NCBI GenBank assembly: GCA_037576215.1
Contig: JBANDB010000016.1
Coordinates: 930,001-994,000, forward strand
DNA from: Armillaria gallica
Taxonomy: Eukaryota > Basidiomycota > Agaricomycetes > Agaricales > Physalacriaceae
Reading direction: 5' to 3'
DNA: 64,000 nt
The notes beneath the pieces were generated by a model. It did not search any database. It saw nothing but the letters and a program-made list of their open reading frames with translations, and had not been told where the DNA came from. Below, in pieces: positions 10,059-21,991 of the stretch (position 1 is the stretch's first letter; every line of letters begins with the position of its first letter). A program made the position numbers and the translations under genes.

Positions 10059-12183
10059 TCAATCAAATCTTTCTTCATTGATCAGTTCTAAAGCCTTCTC
10101 ACTCCTAACCTTGATAGTGCACTTGAAAGGCGTCGGATGGCTAAATAAAAACGAAATGTACTTTTGAGAAATGCCATTCCAAGACACGACGAAGTTTTTT
10201 TCTTACCTGATGGTTCCCGCGGTATGTCCCGTGTCCGGTTCGAAAGTAACACCATTTTCAGAATATTTCGTAATTTTGAAGACCGATAACACCATAGCAC
10301 ATGAAATGAATATGGACACGTCGGCTAGAACCCTGCCTGGATCATGCGTTAATACGTGTCTTAAGCCGGAGCCTGAGAAACTATACCTGGGCAAATCCTG
10401 GAAGCAGTGATCAATGAGCACGAATTGTCGATTGCAAGAGACTTACCGACGACCGAATCCGAACACCGATTTGTATGGGTCGGGTTCTGGTTCCTTGGTT
10501 GCCGTTCGGATAAATCTCTCCGGCTTGAATTCAAATGGTTGATCGTATACCGCAGGATCGTGTAGCATTTTCCTGTCGATGGTACGTCCATGAAACTAAT
10601 GTTTAGACAGTATTGACATTCACGTACCAGATGTTTGCATAAACCAAGGATCCTTTGGGAATGAAATAGCCTGATTGAACATCATCCTCTTTGACACAAT
10701 GAGGAAGGCCTAGTTGAGAAACGTCAATTAAAATCCGGGAAGATGCGAATGTATTTAACGCTGACCTACAGGCCCTATGGTGTGCCATCGGGAGACTTCA
10801 AGCGCTAGGGCATTGACATATGGGAGGCGTTCTCGGTCATCGAATCGAGGTAGTCTATCATCGCCGATTACTGCGTCAATCTCTGCTTGTGCCTTTGCCT
10901 GAATATCAGGGTACAAAAGCATCGCTTTAAAAAATGCATAAATAGATGCAACGGTCTAAATCCACGATCAGACCAAACGTTGAATGAAGAAAGTGAATCC
11001 TACCGTATCGGCCCCACCTATAAAGAGCGAATGAGAAGCTGCCGAATGTTATCATTGATGAGCAATTATAATACTGACCAGCGTACAGAGTCGCTGCAAG
11101 CCATTTGATATTGTGCTCTTCTTCGGCAGTCACTGCACCTTCAAGCTGGCTGGAGGTCAGTGAATAGCGAGCCGTTCCCGCAGCCTATGCATGTTTGAGA
11201 CAAATCACGATATGGCAGAACATGATATTACACTGACCATTTCCTGCTTTACATAGTTATGTGGCTTTTCCACGAAATCATTTAGTGTTGAAGCCCACTC
11301 TCGGGCGACCTGTTTGAATCCAGCTCCAGGGAACCAGTCTGGGATGTGAATTACTGGAGCACGGTGTCTCTTAGCTGCGAAGAGAATTGCTTGGTATTAA
11401 ATACTTGCATATTGGAATGAGATTGGCTAAGAAACCGCCCGAGGACGCTGCAAGAGCAAACTGGTTCATGGTTCTTTCTGCCAACTCCACGAAAGGGTCG
11501 TTCTTTTCTTGGGTCACGTATCCATATGATATACGCAAAATTATGGCTCCGGCAGTCCTTATTACGCCTCAATTATCAGTACCGCTATTGGCAGATCAAC
11601 TATAGTGACTCACTTTCGAATGTGTTCGGAAAGTCCTTCTGGTTCACTAAAAATCCTCTTCAAAGAACGACGCGTCTCTTTCTCTAACATTGGTAGAAAC
11701 TGCTTTATGTTCACGCTGTTGCCGAAAAGCTGATGCGTTAACCGACGGTCGTTGCGAAAGCGGGTTCCATACGACATAAAAATGGTGGAATTTTTCCACC
11801 CAACGAGCTCGCCGACCATGCCGACGACTGGTCGATCGGAGTAGATTGAACTTTTCTTGTCGAGCATGCTGACAGCCATCTGAGTGGAATTTATGACGAC
11901 CAGGCGTCGCCCGAGAAAGGAAGCCGACACTATATCGCCTGGCAAGGGCTGAGTAAGCAATATTCGTGGTTGAACGATTGAACAGCATACCGTATTTCTC
12001 TCCCCACTCAGCAAAGGTAAGCCATTCCTTCTCTGAGGGCATGTCAAGAAGGTTTCCAAGGAATGGTATTCCTCTCGGACCCGGAGGAAATGGGGGATCG
12101 CGACTTATGCGGCAGAGGCGCCATACAAAGACCAGACCGGCAAGCGCTACAGCAATATCAAGAATAACAAGAGAGCTGAACAT
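10059..12183 (-). CDS. cytochrome P450 monooxygenase (P450-2, OrdA-like)
   Basis: This tandem paralogue of P450-1 has the same exon plan. The start at 12183 gives the anchor [16 protein letters not shown] and hinge [15 protein letters not shown]. Exon 2 (about 11945-11610) carries [16 protein letters not shown] and the C-helix [14 protein letters not shown]. The I-helix microexon is identical to that of P450-1 (G-G-A-D-T). ExxR, PERF (FKPERFIR) and FGFGRR-ICPG are all present, and the protein ends INEERFD at 10059. Compared with P450-1 it has one residue fewer after the anchor and scattered changes in the substrate-recognition region of exon 2, so the two may differ in substrate. I see no frame break. 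Confidence 0.9.
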
Positions 12184-12213
12184 CTGTAGTGCTTCTGCGA
12201 GGTGAGAACCCAG

Positions 12214-12262
12214 GCTTATAAGTGGGCAGTGCAGTCTAAGAGATTCCCATCGGTAGTATTGA
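12214..12262 (-). promoter_or_regulatory. P450-2 core promoter
   Basis: The minus-strand order TACTACCGATGGGAA, CTTAGACTGCA, CACTTATAAGC matches the P450-1 and P450-6 promoters. The TATA-like block is about 35-45 bp upstream of the ATG at 12183. Confidence 0.55.
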
Positions 12263-13804
12263 CATCATCGTGAACTTGGAGCAGATGACGCAAAGCGCAA
12301 GAGTCCTTTCCGCGGAAGGTGAAGAAACGCCATAGAACTGCATCCAGAGGGCCCGGAGTCATGTTGCAGGGTCTATCGTAGGTCACTTCGTAATCTTTTA
12401 GGGTCAGAGCTAGGGATGAATATCATGGTGGGCAGAAGTATATAGGCGATTTACTTACTGGTTCAAGTTAAAATCTTCCGTCAAGGTTCAACATAAAAAC
12501 CGGTAGCTGTGTTGATTGCTGGGCACAGATGTGTCTTGACATAGTAGGCTCTTCTTCGCTGCTTTGAAGGACCCAGCCGAATAAAACCTGAGAAAGCACG
12601 AATCAAAAACGAGATATTTTAGTCATATACTGGCATGGCATGCCGATGTATGCCGAAGGTCGGACCCAGGTATACCCCCTGTTCCGAAGTTATGCTATGA
12701 GAAGGAAATATCAATGGGAATGACAATGACGGGTTTGCGGTGAGTGCCGCTATTCACCTCAATCTTGCAAGAACCGCGGCAAATAGAATCACATTCCCAC
12801 AATGTCATCCCCGTGGAATGCATCCACGCTCAGCAAAATCTCTTGATTCCGCGGCCCGCCGTGCAATTAACAGGCATTCCAACTCCGTACTCTGGTCCTA
12901 ATCTCATCGTTCCTTCTATCACGATTTTACAGTCGCCAAAGAGGTACTGGGGACTCAACCAACAGGAAGGAGTCTGTGTCCTCGCTTGGGCACCCTGGGT
13001 CGGCAAAATTATCGACGATGCATTTTCCAACTTCTCGATAGATATCCAGTGAAATCGCCTGCGATACTCGTAAGAGTTGCAGTGTCACTCTCATCTTAAT
13101 CGTCGGCTTGTTTCTTGGCTTTGGCCGGTAACAAAGAGAGCGATCTGCGGTGCATACCGTCGACCGGATGGGAAAACCGTGTTATGGGGTACTTCGATGA
13201 GTAGGGTCAGAGATTTGCAAGTCTGTACCTTGCTTCGATAGTGTTGCGTAAATATGGGGTCTTCAACTGTGGTGCTACGATAGCTCCGAGGACCTTATAT
13301 CATATCGACAGGATCACTCCTTGATGAACGCGGGCATCAAAGGCGTCTATGATAGGGCATTAACGTAACATACTGTCAATGGCTCACGGTTGCGCAACGC
13401 GAACGCCAGGCTGTGTATGGAGTGTGTTATTTGGTTAAACTATGTTGACGATCAGGTCTCAGGCTGTTGATTAGTCTCCTGCGGTCATCTCTAGGACCAA
13501 TAACGTTCGTACCAGCTTAACCCACTCGCAGTGTTCTTACCTCTATATCCACATCGGGGAACGGTGCTCTTTCCTATTCTCTGAATCTAGCTGAGTATTG
13601 TGACATGTTTTGATCGGCTAACAGTGGTAAACGTGACCGTACAAGGTTTGTGTCGTCCTCGTCATCAAGATGACTCGGTAGCCACCGACGTTCTCGAATA
13701 CTGTATGAACGGGATATGGATATTAGACATTTGAACAGGAAGTCATAACTCTAGTAAATACTCGTGTGTGAAAACGCTAAGAATACGAATCGGCGCCTCA
13801 CCCT
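12263..13804. other. intergenic region, no supported gene
   Basis: About 1.5 kb between P450-2 and P450-3. The proximal 270 bp is the duplicated P450 upstream flank. The rest has only short open frames; the longest, 12744-13052 (+, 102 codons), has no recognised domain, no paired splice context and no copy elsewhere in the window. I see no RNA gene. Confidence 0.4.
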
Positions 13805-15923
13805 TCATTCGAAACCCGCGTGGATAAGTTCGAGCACCTTCTCGCTTCGAGGTTTGATTGGGCATTTGAATGGCGACAGATGACTGAAGGCAAAAAGTGC
13901 GATATCAGTAATAATACTTAGATGTCAGAAAGCTCTCTTGCCTAACAGTCCCAGCAGTGTGTTCCGTGTTAGTCTCAGATACCACCCCATTTTCAGAGTA
14001 TTTCGATATCTTAAAAACAGCCAAGACCATGGCACATGAGATGAACAACGAGGCGTCAGCAAGCAGTTTTCCTGCATTCAATGTTAGTACGTATCTTTCC
14101 CACAGGCTCGAGAGAGAATACCAGGGCAATTGCTGCAAACATTGCGAGTTGTTATGTTAGACTTTCCTAATCGTATTGCCGAGAGATGCCCGCTCACCGA
14201 CGACCGAATCCGAACACCATTTTATGGGGATTCATTTCAGGTTCTTTTCCTTCCATCCGGATGAACCTTTCAGGCCTGAACTCGAATGGCTTATCATAGA
14301 CCGCGGGATCATGGGGCATGTTCCTGCAGATAATAAATGTGAGATGGGGTTATCAAGGGGCGCAGATCTTCGCACCAGATGTTCGCTAATACAACAGATC
14401 CCTTTGGAATAAAATAGCCAGACTGGAAGTCGTCCTCGCTGACAGAGTGGGGTAGCCCTGGATAGTTAAATATCATAAGTATCGGCGTAAAAAGTGACGC
14501 AGACCTCGGACTCACCTAATGGGCCGACGGCATGCCAACGACTAACCTCGAGTGCTAGGGCATTTATATACGGAAGGTGCTCTCGGTCATCAAATCGAGG
14601 CAGTCTACCATTCCCGACAATCGCGTCGATCTCTGTTTGTGCTTTCGCTTGAATGTCGGGGTACAGAAGCATAGCTTTAAAGAACGCGGAAATGGATGCA
14701 ACGGTCTAATCAAGTTTCAGACCAGAATCTTGAGTGAGGAGAGAGAAACTTGCGGTATCGCTTCCACTTGTTGCATAACATGCAATCAGCACAGCGTGTA
14801 TGCCAATACTTGTTGTTGAACTGACCAATGTAAACAGTCGCGGCAGTCCACTTGATATTGTCGCTAATCATCCCATCTTCGAGCTGGCTTGAAGTGAAGG
14901 AATGAGGAGCATCCCCAGCAGCCTTCACGGGCATGTTATAGACGCAGGCCTAGTACGGAGCATAAAGACACTCACTATTCGCTGTTTGACGTAGTTGTAT
15001 GGCTGATCCATCGCCTCGTGTAGCGCCGACCGCCATTCTTTAGTTGTTCGCTTGAACTCTGCTCCAGGGAACCAATCCGGAATGTGTCACACTGAAAGGA
15101 AGTTGCGGTCAGTTGTGAAAACGATGAATTATTTGGCTTACATATGGGAATAATATTGACTAAAAGACCCGGAGTGGTGGACTGAATAAAATGGTCCATT
15201 GCTTCGTCCGCGAGCTTGACGAAGGGATCGTTTTCCTCTTGACTTTCATACCCGTATGCTATTTGCATGATATTCGCTACATTCATCCTTGAGAGCGTTC
15301 AAAACAATTATTTTGCAGTGATGTGAAACGAAGACTGCTTACTTCTGGATTTCTCGAAAGAGATCTTCGGATTTACCAGAGACTCTTTTCAGAAATCGAC
15401 GCACCTCCAACTCTACGATAGGCAGGAACTGTTTGAAAGATGCGTTTGTTCCGAGGATCTGATGCACCCGCCGACGTGAGTCGCGGAAACGTGAACCGTA
15501 TGGCATCAGGACAAATCCATTCTTCCAGCCGACGAGTTCACCACCCATGGCCACCATCGGTCTATCAGAGTAAATAGCGCCTTTCTTGTCCAGTATATCG
15601 ATAGCTGTCTGGACAGAGTTTATCACTACCATGCGCCGCCCAAGGACAGAAACTGACACAATGTCACCTGTGAAAAAGAAAAAACATGAGTATGGCTATA
15701 GTTCAGTAATGAACTGGTGATAACTACCATATTTTTCGCCCCATCTAGCGAAGGTGAGCCATTCCTTCTCAGAAGGCATGTCAAGGATGTTCCCGATAGA
15801 AGGAAGTCCCTTGGGGCCGGGAGGAAACGGCGTATTGCGACAGGTCCGGTATAAGAGCCGGTAAGCTAAGATCAGACTGACGACTGTGATGGCAATAGCA
15901 AGGGTCGTCAAAGAGCCGTTCAT
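13805..15923 (-). CDS. cytochrome P450 (P450-3), I-helix exon disrupted, possible pseudogene
   Basis: A paralogue with the same exon plan. The anchor and hinge read AITVVSLILAYRLL and PFPPGPKGLPSIGN; exon 2 (15659-15339) has RFRDSRRRVHQILG; ExxR is [12 protein letters not shown] is FRPERFIR; the haem loop is FGFGRR then NCPG, with Asn where the others have Ile. The last exon ends ELIHAGFE. The I-helix microexon, at about 14751-14763, is 13 nt and not 14 as in all six paralogues, so with the obvious acceptor the frame breaks between the G-helix and I-helix. Its donor is GCAAGT, a GC-AG intron. A sequencing error, an unusual acceptor or true inactivation would each fit. Every other exon is open, so any loss is recent. 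Confidence 0.75.
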
Positions 15924-16751
15924 TTCGAGAAGTTCTTGGAACTCGGGAGAGATGTTACGTCTTTTTGAACTACCTGCTCGCCCATCCGAACTGAGCGTAT
16001 ACTATCGGCATCACTGTCAAGTGGCAGTCTAACACGTCGACTGACGATTGCACCAAGCCACCACTGGCGCAATACACGCCAAATCGCGACCTGATCTTGC
16101 GAAGAAGACGATTAGAACGGACTGGGGATCCAGAGACTTGAGTGACAGGTCATCGTACATCGCAGGATCCGGTAGTCCCTTGGCCGCTCTGTCAAAGGTG
16201 GAGTGTTTGAGATTAAAGGCACTAGTACAAGAGCATGATTATTACCCAACAGTACCTCCAGTGCAATCGAATAACAGGTACTCCCTTGTCAATACTTGAG
16301 AAGTATCGAAGCCATGTTCGGATCTCCAGCTGTTACGCTTCTTCTTTTGATTTGCATATCCACCCTGTCAGTGATAGCCGTTGTTTTCTGACAATTGGCT
16401 GTATCAGACGACCGGTTATTCTTTTTTTTTTTTTTTTTGCAAAGCTAGCTTCGGACGTGTCCGTGCTCGCATAGCGAAACAACTAAATGACCCGACGTGT
16501 ATTATCTCTGAAGGATCGGCCCTGTGCCATTGTCAGCGCCGCCTCCAAATGGACTCGTCGAGAACACGAACATAGGCAATACGAACTGATAACGGTATTG
16601 GCGGGGGAAAATGGATAAGTGATGACATAGATGATTTTTTACGAATGCGACTCGTTATGTGAACGCAACGAGGGGTAGACTGGTCTTTCCGCTACGAAAC
16701 ACGTAATTCACCAATGGAGGAAGGGAATTGATCTCTATATGTTATCTGTCA
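15924..16751. other. intergenic region
   Basis: This holds the upstream flank of P450-3 and a poly-T run of about 18 bases near 16421-16438. I see no gene, and the P450-1-type promoter blocks are not recognisable here. Confidence 0.4.
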
Positions 16752-17425
16752 TCAGCGTACATCCACATAAAAATTAAGGGAAAAGAACGCACTTCGACTC
16801 TGGGGTGATGGTGCTATTTCACTCGAAGGAATAGAGGTAATAGTTTGAGCGAGTAAGATCCACTTGGCGACCACATAAGTTGAGCGTAAAGGGAGCCCTG
16901 CTATAGCCGTGACAAGGCCCCGGTGAATCGCCGATGGGAGAGGTTCCACCGACACCCCGACACCTAACTCAAGGGCCCTGGACACCCACATGTTGGAGAA
17001 CTGCTGCGTGAGTTCAGACGACGGTAACTTCAGCATGGCGATCTAGATAATCCAGAAAATTACAGACTCGTATAGCCGACAAAAGAGAGATGACATACCC
17101 TATGTTTCTTTGTCAACAGAGATAGAGAGTATTAGTCTTTGGCCTTTCTGTGATGCCGGAAATTTTTGCGTGACGTTTGCCCCTCCTCTGGTCAGCCTCC
17201 CCTTCAGGGAGCCATTCAGGAAAGATCGTATCCGTCGGGGTTTGCTAGGAAGAACGCGTTGATGTCGTTGTTTCTCGGATTCACCCAGGCCTGCAACAGA
17301 AGAAAGAATTAGAAAATGAATCCAATGAATGACGAAACGCGCCTTGAACACCTTGTGGATATCCAAATAACACGCTGTAGCCGTCCTATTCGGCAAACCG
17401 AAGATCCAAGATTGCAGCACGCCAT
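16752..17425 (-). pseudogene. decayed copy of the RRM-like gene at 1-1177
   Basis: Blocks match the first gene in order. TATACYLDIHKVFKA corresponds to SALAHFLDIHSAFEA; TIFPEWLPEGEAD to YLFPEWFPEEEDG; and SSELTQQFSNMWVSRALELG to TTELAHKFVEDFSTDAQGQG, followed by RGLVTAIAGLPL matching RGMITAVGLGAQ. The conserved blocks fall in different frames, with a shift between the first and second, and the N-terminal half with both RRM starts is absent. The last block ends at a stop near 16752. I infer a truncated, frameshifted duplicate. Its position on the far side of P450-1 to -3 suggests that the copying involved the P450 segment. Confidence 0.7.
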
Positions 17426-19104
17426 GCCGAGAAAGTACTTTTTTCTTCCTCTACTTCCTCCGATATACCGACCACGATCGAGAATTCCGAGTCTCCCGAG
17501 CGCCGCTACATCGATGGCAAACAGTGGCGGCGAGAATCATCGGTCACCGCCCATCTTCGCCACCGCCGGACACGACACAATTCTTGGCCTCTTGAAGAAC
17601 TGGGACGAGTAGGTGCTCCTTGGCGACAGTTGTCGATTCAGCGGGATTCGCCTTGATGCAGCTGGGGTTCTGTTGACATGGTGTCCTTCTTTAAGTGATT
17701 CGACGCGTACGGGTACGCGAAACGAGGTCGGTAGAAAGTGAACGATAGGTGATACCGTTTGATACGGTTGGTCAACATGGAAAGGGTTCCCACGATTCCA
17801 AAGACCGCCGTCATGCCGCCGGATGTCACGGACCGATCTTGCCAAGTGATACCATGCCGTGTAATGATGATGGTGACGATGATGTTACAATTTTCATCGC
17901 GTATTTTTTCCAGCTGTAAGTCTTCACCGCCCACAACTTACAAATTATCCCAGATCCGTGAAACCAAGTACGTCAGAAAATGTTCTTAACAAATGTTCTG
18001 AAATAGCTCTCTCGCAAAAATTTAGGTCAATACTCATTGGACGCGTGTACAACAACAATCTTCCCCCACGATGGCCTGAGTCCCCGAAAAGTGGATTTTC
18101 CTCTGGTTAGACATAACTATTCCTGTGTGAGTCTGAGGAGTCATATGGACTGAATCTTGGTACGGTGAGATGGGCTCATTCTGTGCAGTGCATGTTCAGG
18201 GCAAGAATTTCTGTATTCGACGTGTACATTATTGATGATTTGTTAAAGAACATGCGCAGAACTTGTTGCAATCATGTCGTGTCTGTTGTCCGGTTTTTTT
18301 GATTGATACGGTATCCGTATGTGGGGATGTCGCGGTCGTACTACTAGGGCGACCGACAACCTTTTCTATTCACACCCCTTGGTGATCGGTCTTTCAAAGT
18401 CCTTTATCGCGCCTTTCTAGTCGGCTTACTGGTACTCTTCTCCACCTTTCGTTGTTGCCGTATTCACAACCCTGGGATTAGCCAAGGCCCAAAAAGCCGC
18501 GGCCTTTTCTGCCGGACCCGAACGACGCTTTCGTAACATACCAGGAGCGTACTGACAGGATCATCAATGCCTTCTGGAATATTACTCGTCACGGTGGGTT
18601 CAACTTGATGCCGCCGCCTTCTCGCCATTATGTTCGTCTCCGCGATGCTTGGACATTGACCAAGGCTAGTTTTACATGTAAACGGACTGCCGTGAAGAAA
18701 AAGGCCAGGCTGGAACTCGGACCCGGATTGGCACGCTGGCTTCATCTTCCTATGGTAATGTTTTTTAATCTTCGGCGCGAGAGCTGCGATGGCTGTGCCT
18801 ATTCAGCCCCTATGTGCAAAGATTTTCAATCATCGTGTTGATATAATCAGGCGGCCTCATCATCTTCGCCATCAGTGATTTCAGCGCTTTCAGCGGCAAC
18901 GTTGTCTTCCTTCTACATTTGCTCCACAGCACGGTCCGCCCTATAAAATCCTAGCAACGGATCGACTACTAGCCTTTCCCAACGGCCTACTCTAGTTCGA
19001 GACCTTGACTCGACGTCTACTTCAATTGCCACCTAATACAGTAAGCTGATACCCATCAAACGTTCCATACGCTCAACAATGTTTGAGCTAGACTCCCGAC
19101 CCAG
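17426..19104. other. gene-poor region with weak coding traces
   Basis: There is no gene I can support. Two traces deserve mention. On the minus strand a 58-residue stretch beginning MTAVFGIVGTLSMLTNRI (about 17815-17640) has one possible membrane helix. On the plus strand about 18513-18690 reads DAFVTYQERTDRIINAFWNI and onwards without a stop, and looks protein-like but has no start, partner exon or recognised family. Confidence 0.35.
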
Positions 19105-20368
19105 GTGCGCGCTGCCTTGCGCCCCTCAGCAATGCAGATGCTTCCACAAGAACTTATAGACCAGATAATTGACTATCTCCACGACGACACCCAAACACTT
19201 CGCGCATGCTCTACAGTATGCCGCACCTGGACCCAGTCAAGCCAGCGCCATATATTCTGTCACATCAGTATCGATCTCCAGCCCTCAAGCGACATTGTCC
19301 CGACGTTTTGCCAATCCCTTATTTCAGCGCCTCACGTTGCCCAGTGTTTGCAACACTTGTCGATCAGCGAGGAGACGTCCTTGGGACGGGCTGACTACCC
19401 CGGCGCGCTGTATTCTATACACAGTCTCACTGCCCTCCTTCCGGCGCTGGTGAACCTAACCACCCTCTCCATCGACTTCAATTTCTCACCATGGGAACCC
19501 AGTCATGACATGGAGAATATGCTTCACACCGCAGTTCGCGCTCCAAACCTCACAGAGGTCAATTTTGCCTGTATCAGCGACCTTCTCCATCCTCGGACGG
19601 TATTGTCCTTGTTAGAGGGTTCGTCTGTTAGGAAGCTGTACATCCGCGACTGGGAGGAGTCCGATGGTGTGGCTGAAGGACCGATCCCTCCGAGCGTCCT
19701 CCTGCCGTCGATTACATATCTTTCGCTCTCTCTCAACTATGCGGCGGCTAATGCATGGGATCTCAAAAATTATATCGTCGAATTTCCTCACCTAGAAACT
19801 TTCCGGGTAGCCGTCGAACATTGGGATGAGCTAGTGGCATATTGCCGTGCCATCGACCGGGGCTTTCCTCGTATTGATACATTTCAATGCCATTGGGAAG
19901 GCGCCTATTTTTCCTGTGAGTTAACCCCGCACCAATTGCATCCTGCTGTGTTGTCCTTACAGTCTACTTCTAGTTAGCAGTGTCCCCGGTACTCCCTCTG
20001 TCCCGGACATTGGGCGATTTCGTCATGTCCATCTCACAATCAGTGCTCGGCATGATCATTGGGTCCAGGTGCATCAAATAGTGTTGTGGTGGGGATACGC
20101 CTTTCGTAACGTTCAGGCTGGCAATACCATCGAGACCGTAACCTTGTCGTTCCCGATGCGGTTTCCTTTGGCGTCTGGTTCGGAAGAGGCGTCATGGTGG
20201 AATACTCTCGACTCGATCCTAGCGGATCAGAGATTTACTCGCCTTCACACAGTGCATCTGGAGCCCATAAAATACCGGAACAATGCCACTATTGGTGGGT
20301 TGGCGGTGCAGCCGAGGGTCGAGGTCGCTTTCCCGGTCCTTTGTAGGAGGGGAGTTATACAATTTTAG
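19105..20368 (+). CDS. F-box protein
   Basis: Two exons, 19105-19915 and 19974-20368, join in frame (GT-AG) to give about 401 residues. The likely start is one of the in-frame Met codons at 19105-19138; the F-box begins right after (MLPQELIDQIIDYLHDDTQT, then ACSTVCRTWTQSSQRHIF). The rest has leucine-rich, strand-like segments such as LTALLPALVNLTTLSIDFNF and YLSLSLNY, as in the degenerate LRR region of basidiomycete F-box proteins. F-box proteins recruit substrates to SCF ubiquitin ligases through Skp1; the target is unknown. A partial echo of its 3' exon lies at 20465-20585. Confidence 0.8.
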
Positions 20369-20464
20369 AGCGAGGTGATGAGTAAAAATAAAAACATGTT
20401 AGCTTGGTATGTAAGTCCGGCACGTTTGATAATTCTTATACTCTTTATAATAGATTTTTTAATG

Positions 20465-20585
20465 CAATGGCGTCTGGTGAAGTATTCTCGATTCGCTTCT
20501 AGCGAATCAGAGGCTCTCTTGCCTTCACGCCATGTAGTGCGGTACCCTTCATGCCCTCATCTAGAAAACAGATTACGGGTCCAGT
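20465..20585 (+). pseudogene. fragment duplicating the F-box gene 3' exon
   Basis: GGCGTCTGGT, an ACTCTCGACTCGATCCTAGCG-like stretch, and CTTGCCTTCACGCCATGTAGTG here parallel 20169-20260 of the F-box gene (SGSEEASWWNTLDSILADQR region). Substitutions and gaps leave no usable frame. It is a small local tandem duplication. Confidence 0.5.
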
Positions 20586-21248
20586 CAAGCGCGTAACAAT
20601 ACGGCTACTAATTGTTGACAGGAGAAGGGACTACAGCGTACAGAATTGAGTGTAGCTCCCCATTTCGGAATCCGCTTTATGGGCTGAGTCTGGCGCACCT
20701 ATTTGCGTAAGGAATTTGTAGAACCGGTAAAGCGCTGAACATTCCTCCGCAACACTTGAAGCGTACTTGATTGTTCTCATCAGGTTAATCGAGTATGGTG
20801 TCAGGATGTGCCATAATTCCGACTCTCTTGATGCCAGCCGTCACAGCGCAACACGGTTGAAGCATTCGTTGATTCAATCATTCAGTAACATGACACATTT
20901 GAGATGGTGACGCGGGGCGAGCTTCCATGGTAAGTATAGGGATTCGGCCGCGAAACCCGCCTTGTCGATAAATCGGGATTTGGAATTAATAAAAATAGAT
21001 AAACGTCGGCGTCGCGCTGTCTTGCCAACTCGAATGATGTAAGACGAATTTATAATCGTGAAAGATCAACACGAACGCCTTCCCGAGGCTGACTGAAGGT
21101 AGAGATGATCCCGAATCCCGACGCGGGTTCCGACGCATGATCGCTTACGAACGATTAGTCAGATCGCGTGATCGCTCACCAAGCCGGCGGGGAGTATAAA
21201 AACCCGCACCAGGATAAACTGACATCATTACCACCACCAACACATCCA
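20586..21248. other. intergenic, thioredoxin promoter region
   Basis: I see no gene. A TATA box (TATAAAA) lies at 21195-21201, about 48 bp upstream of the thioredoxin ATG. Just upstream, GATCGCTTACGAACGA and GATCGCGTGATCGCTCACC form short GATCGC repeats that could be regulatory. Confidence 0.45.
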
Positions 21249-21844
21249 ATGGCGACCAAAGCAATCGACTCCCTAGCCGACTTCAGGAAAATCGTGAGTA
21301 TATACGAATGCTTATCTTTGCTGCAGAGGCTTACCTGCGACCGCAGATCGACGGCCCGAAACCCGTAGTCGTTGACTTTTGGGCGACATGGTGTGGACCC
21401 TGCAAGATGATTGGACCTGTCTTCAAGAAACTTGCCGAAAGGCCTGAGTTTGCTGGCGTCGAATTCTATACCGTCGATGCCGACGAGCAACCTGATATTA
21501 TGGACGAGGTCCAGGTTTCCTCTGTGCGTAGTTGATGCTGTTTCTTCGCACTTTTCGTCTTACGCCTCACCTAGATGCCTACGTTCCTCGCTTTTAAAGA
21601 TGGAAACAAGATAGGAACGTCGATAGGCGCTATACCGAAGAACCTCTTGGTGAGAGCGTCGTATATGCCTCGCATTCTGGATACTGATCCCGATTCACGT
21701 AGGAACTCATCAATAAAGCTGCTGCAGCTGCTTCACCTAAATCCGAAGAAGCCTCAGTAGAGGGTAAGTTTCCTGCATTCATAAAAGAGACTGGCCTCAT
21801 GTGTTATCGAATTAGGTGATGCACCCATTGAGTCGAAGGCATAA
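21249..21844 (+). CDS. thioredoxin with Ala/acidic C-terminal tail
   Basis: Five exons encode about 128 residues. Thioredoxin reduces disulfides in the cytosol and is the usual reductant of 2-Cys peroxiredoxins such as the one at 4.0-4.9 kb. The redox site [10 protein letters not shown] has its cysteines at about residues 31 and 34. The central strand is PVVVDFWA, and the cis-proline loop is [13 protein letters not shown] with the expected Met-Pro. The Trx fold ends near residue 100. About 28 more residues follow ([17 protein letters not shown] and DAPIESKA), an extension not found in minimal fungal thioredoxins of 103-110 residues. Introns are short with GT-AG ends. Confidence 0.92.
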
Positions 21845-21991
21845 TTAGCCTGGGATTCGTGAATGCATAGTTCTTCTTTCCCCATGCATGATGTACTTTT
21901 ATCAAAACCGATAGCACGTTGTACCTGTACCTCCTTTTAGTCAGGAATTAAAGATCTGCGAATAGACAAATAATACCTTCTGGAAATACTG

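Larger units (their letters stand above)
9136..12530. repeat. segmental duplication, unit 2 (peroxiredoxin fragment plus P450-2)
   Basis: This is the second tandem copy of 4430-9060, shorter because it lacks the 1-kb insert and begins inside the peroxiredoxin gene. The 9780-9905 portion matches 5145-5265. The tract 10775-11090 is base-for-base identical to 7221-7536, while flanking exons and introns show many substitutions. Confidence 0.85.

Noticed and set aside
12744..13052. 102-codon plus-strand frame between P450-2 and P450-3
   Set aside because: No domain, no copy in the window and no splice context; not supportable as a gene.
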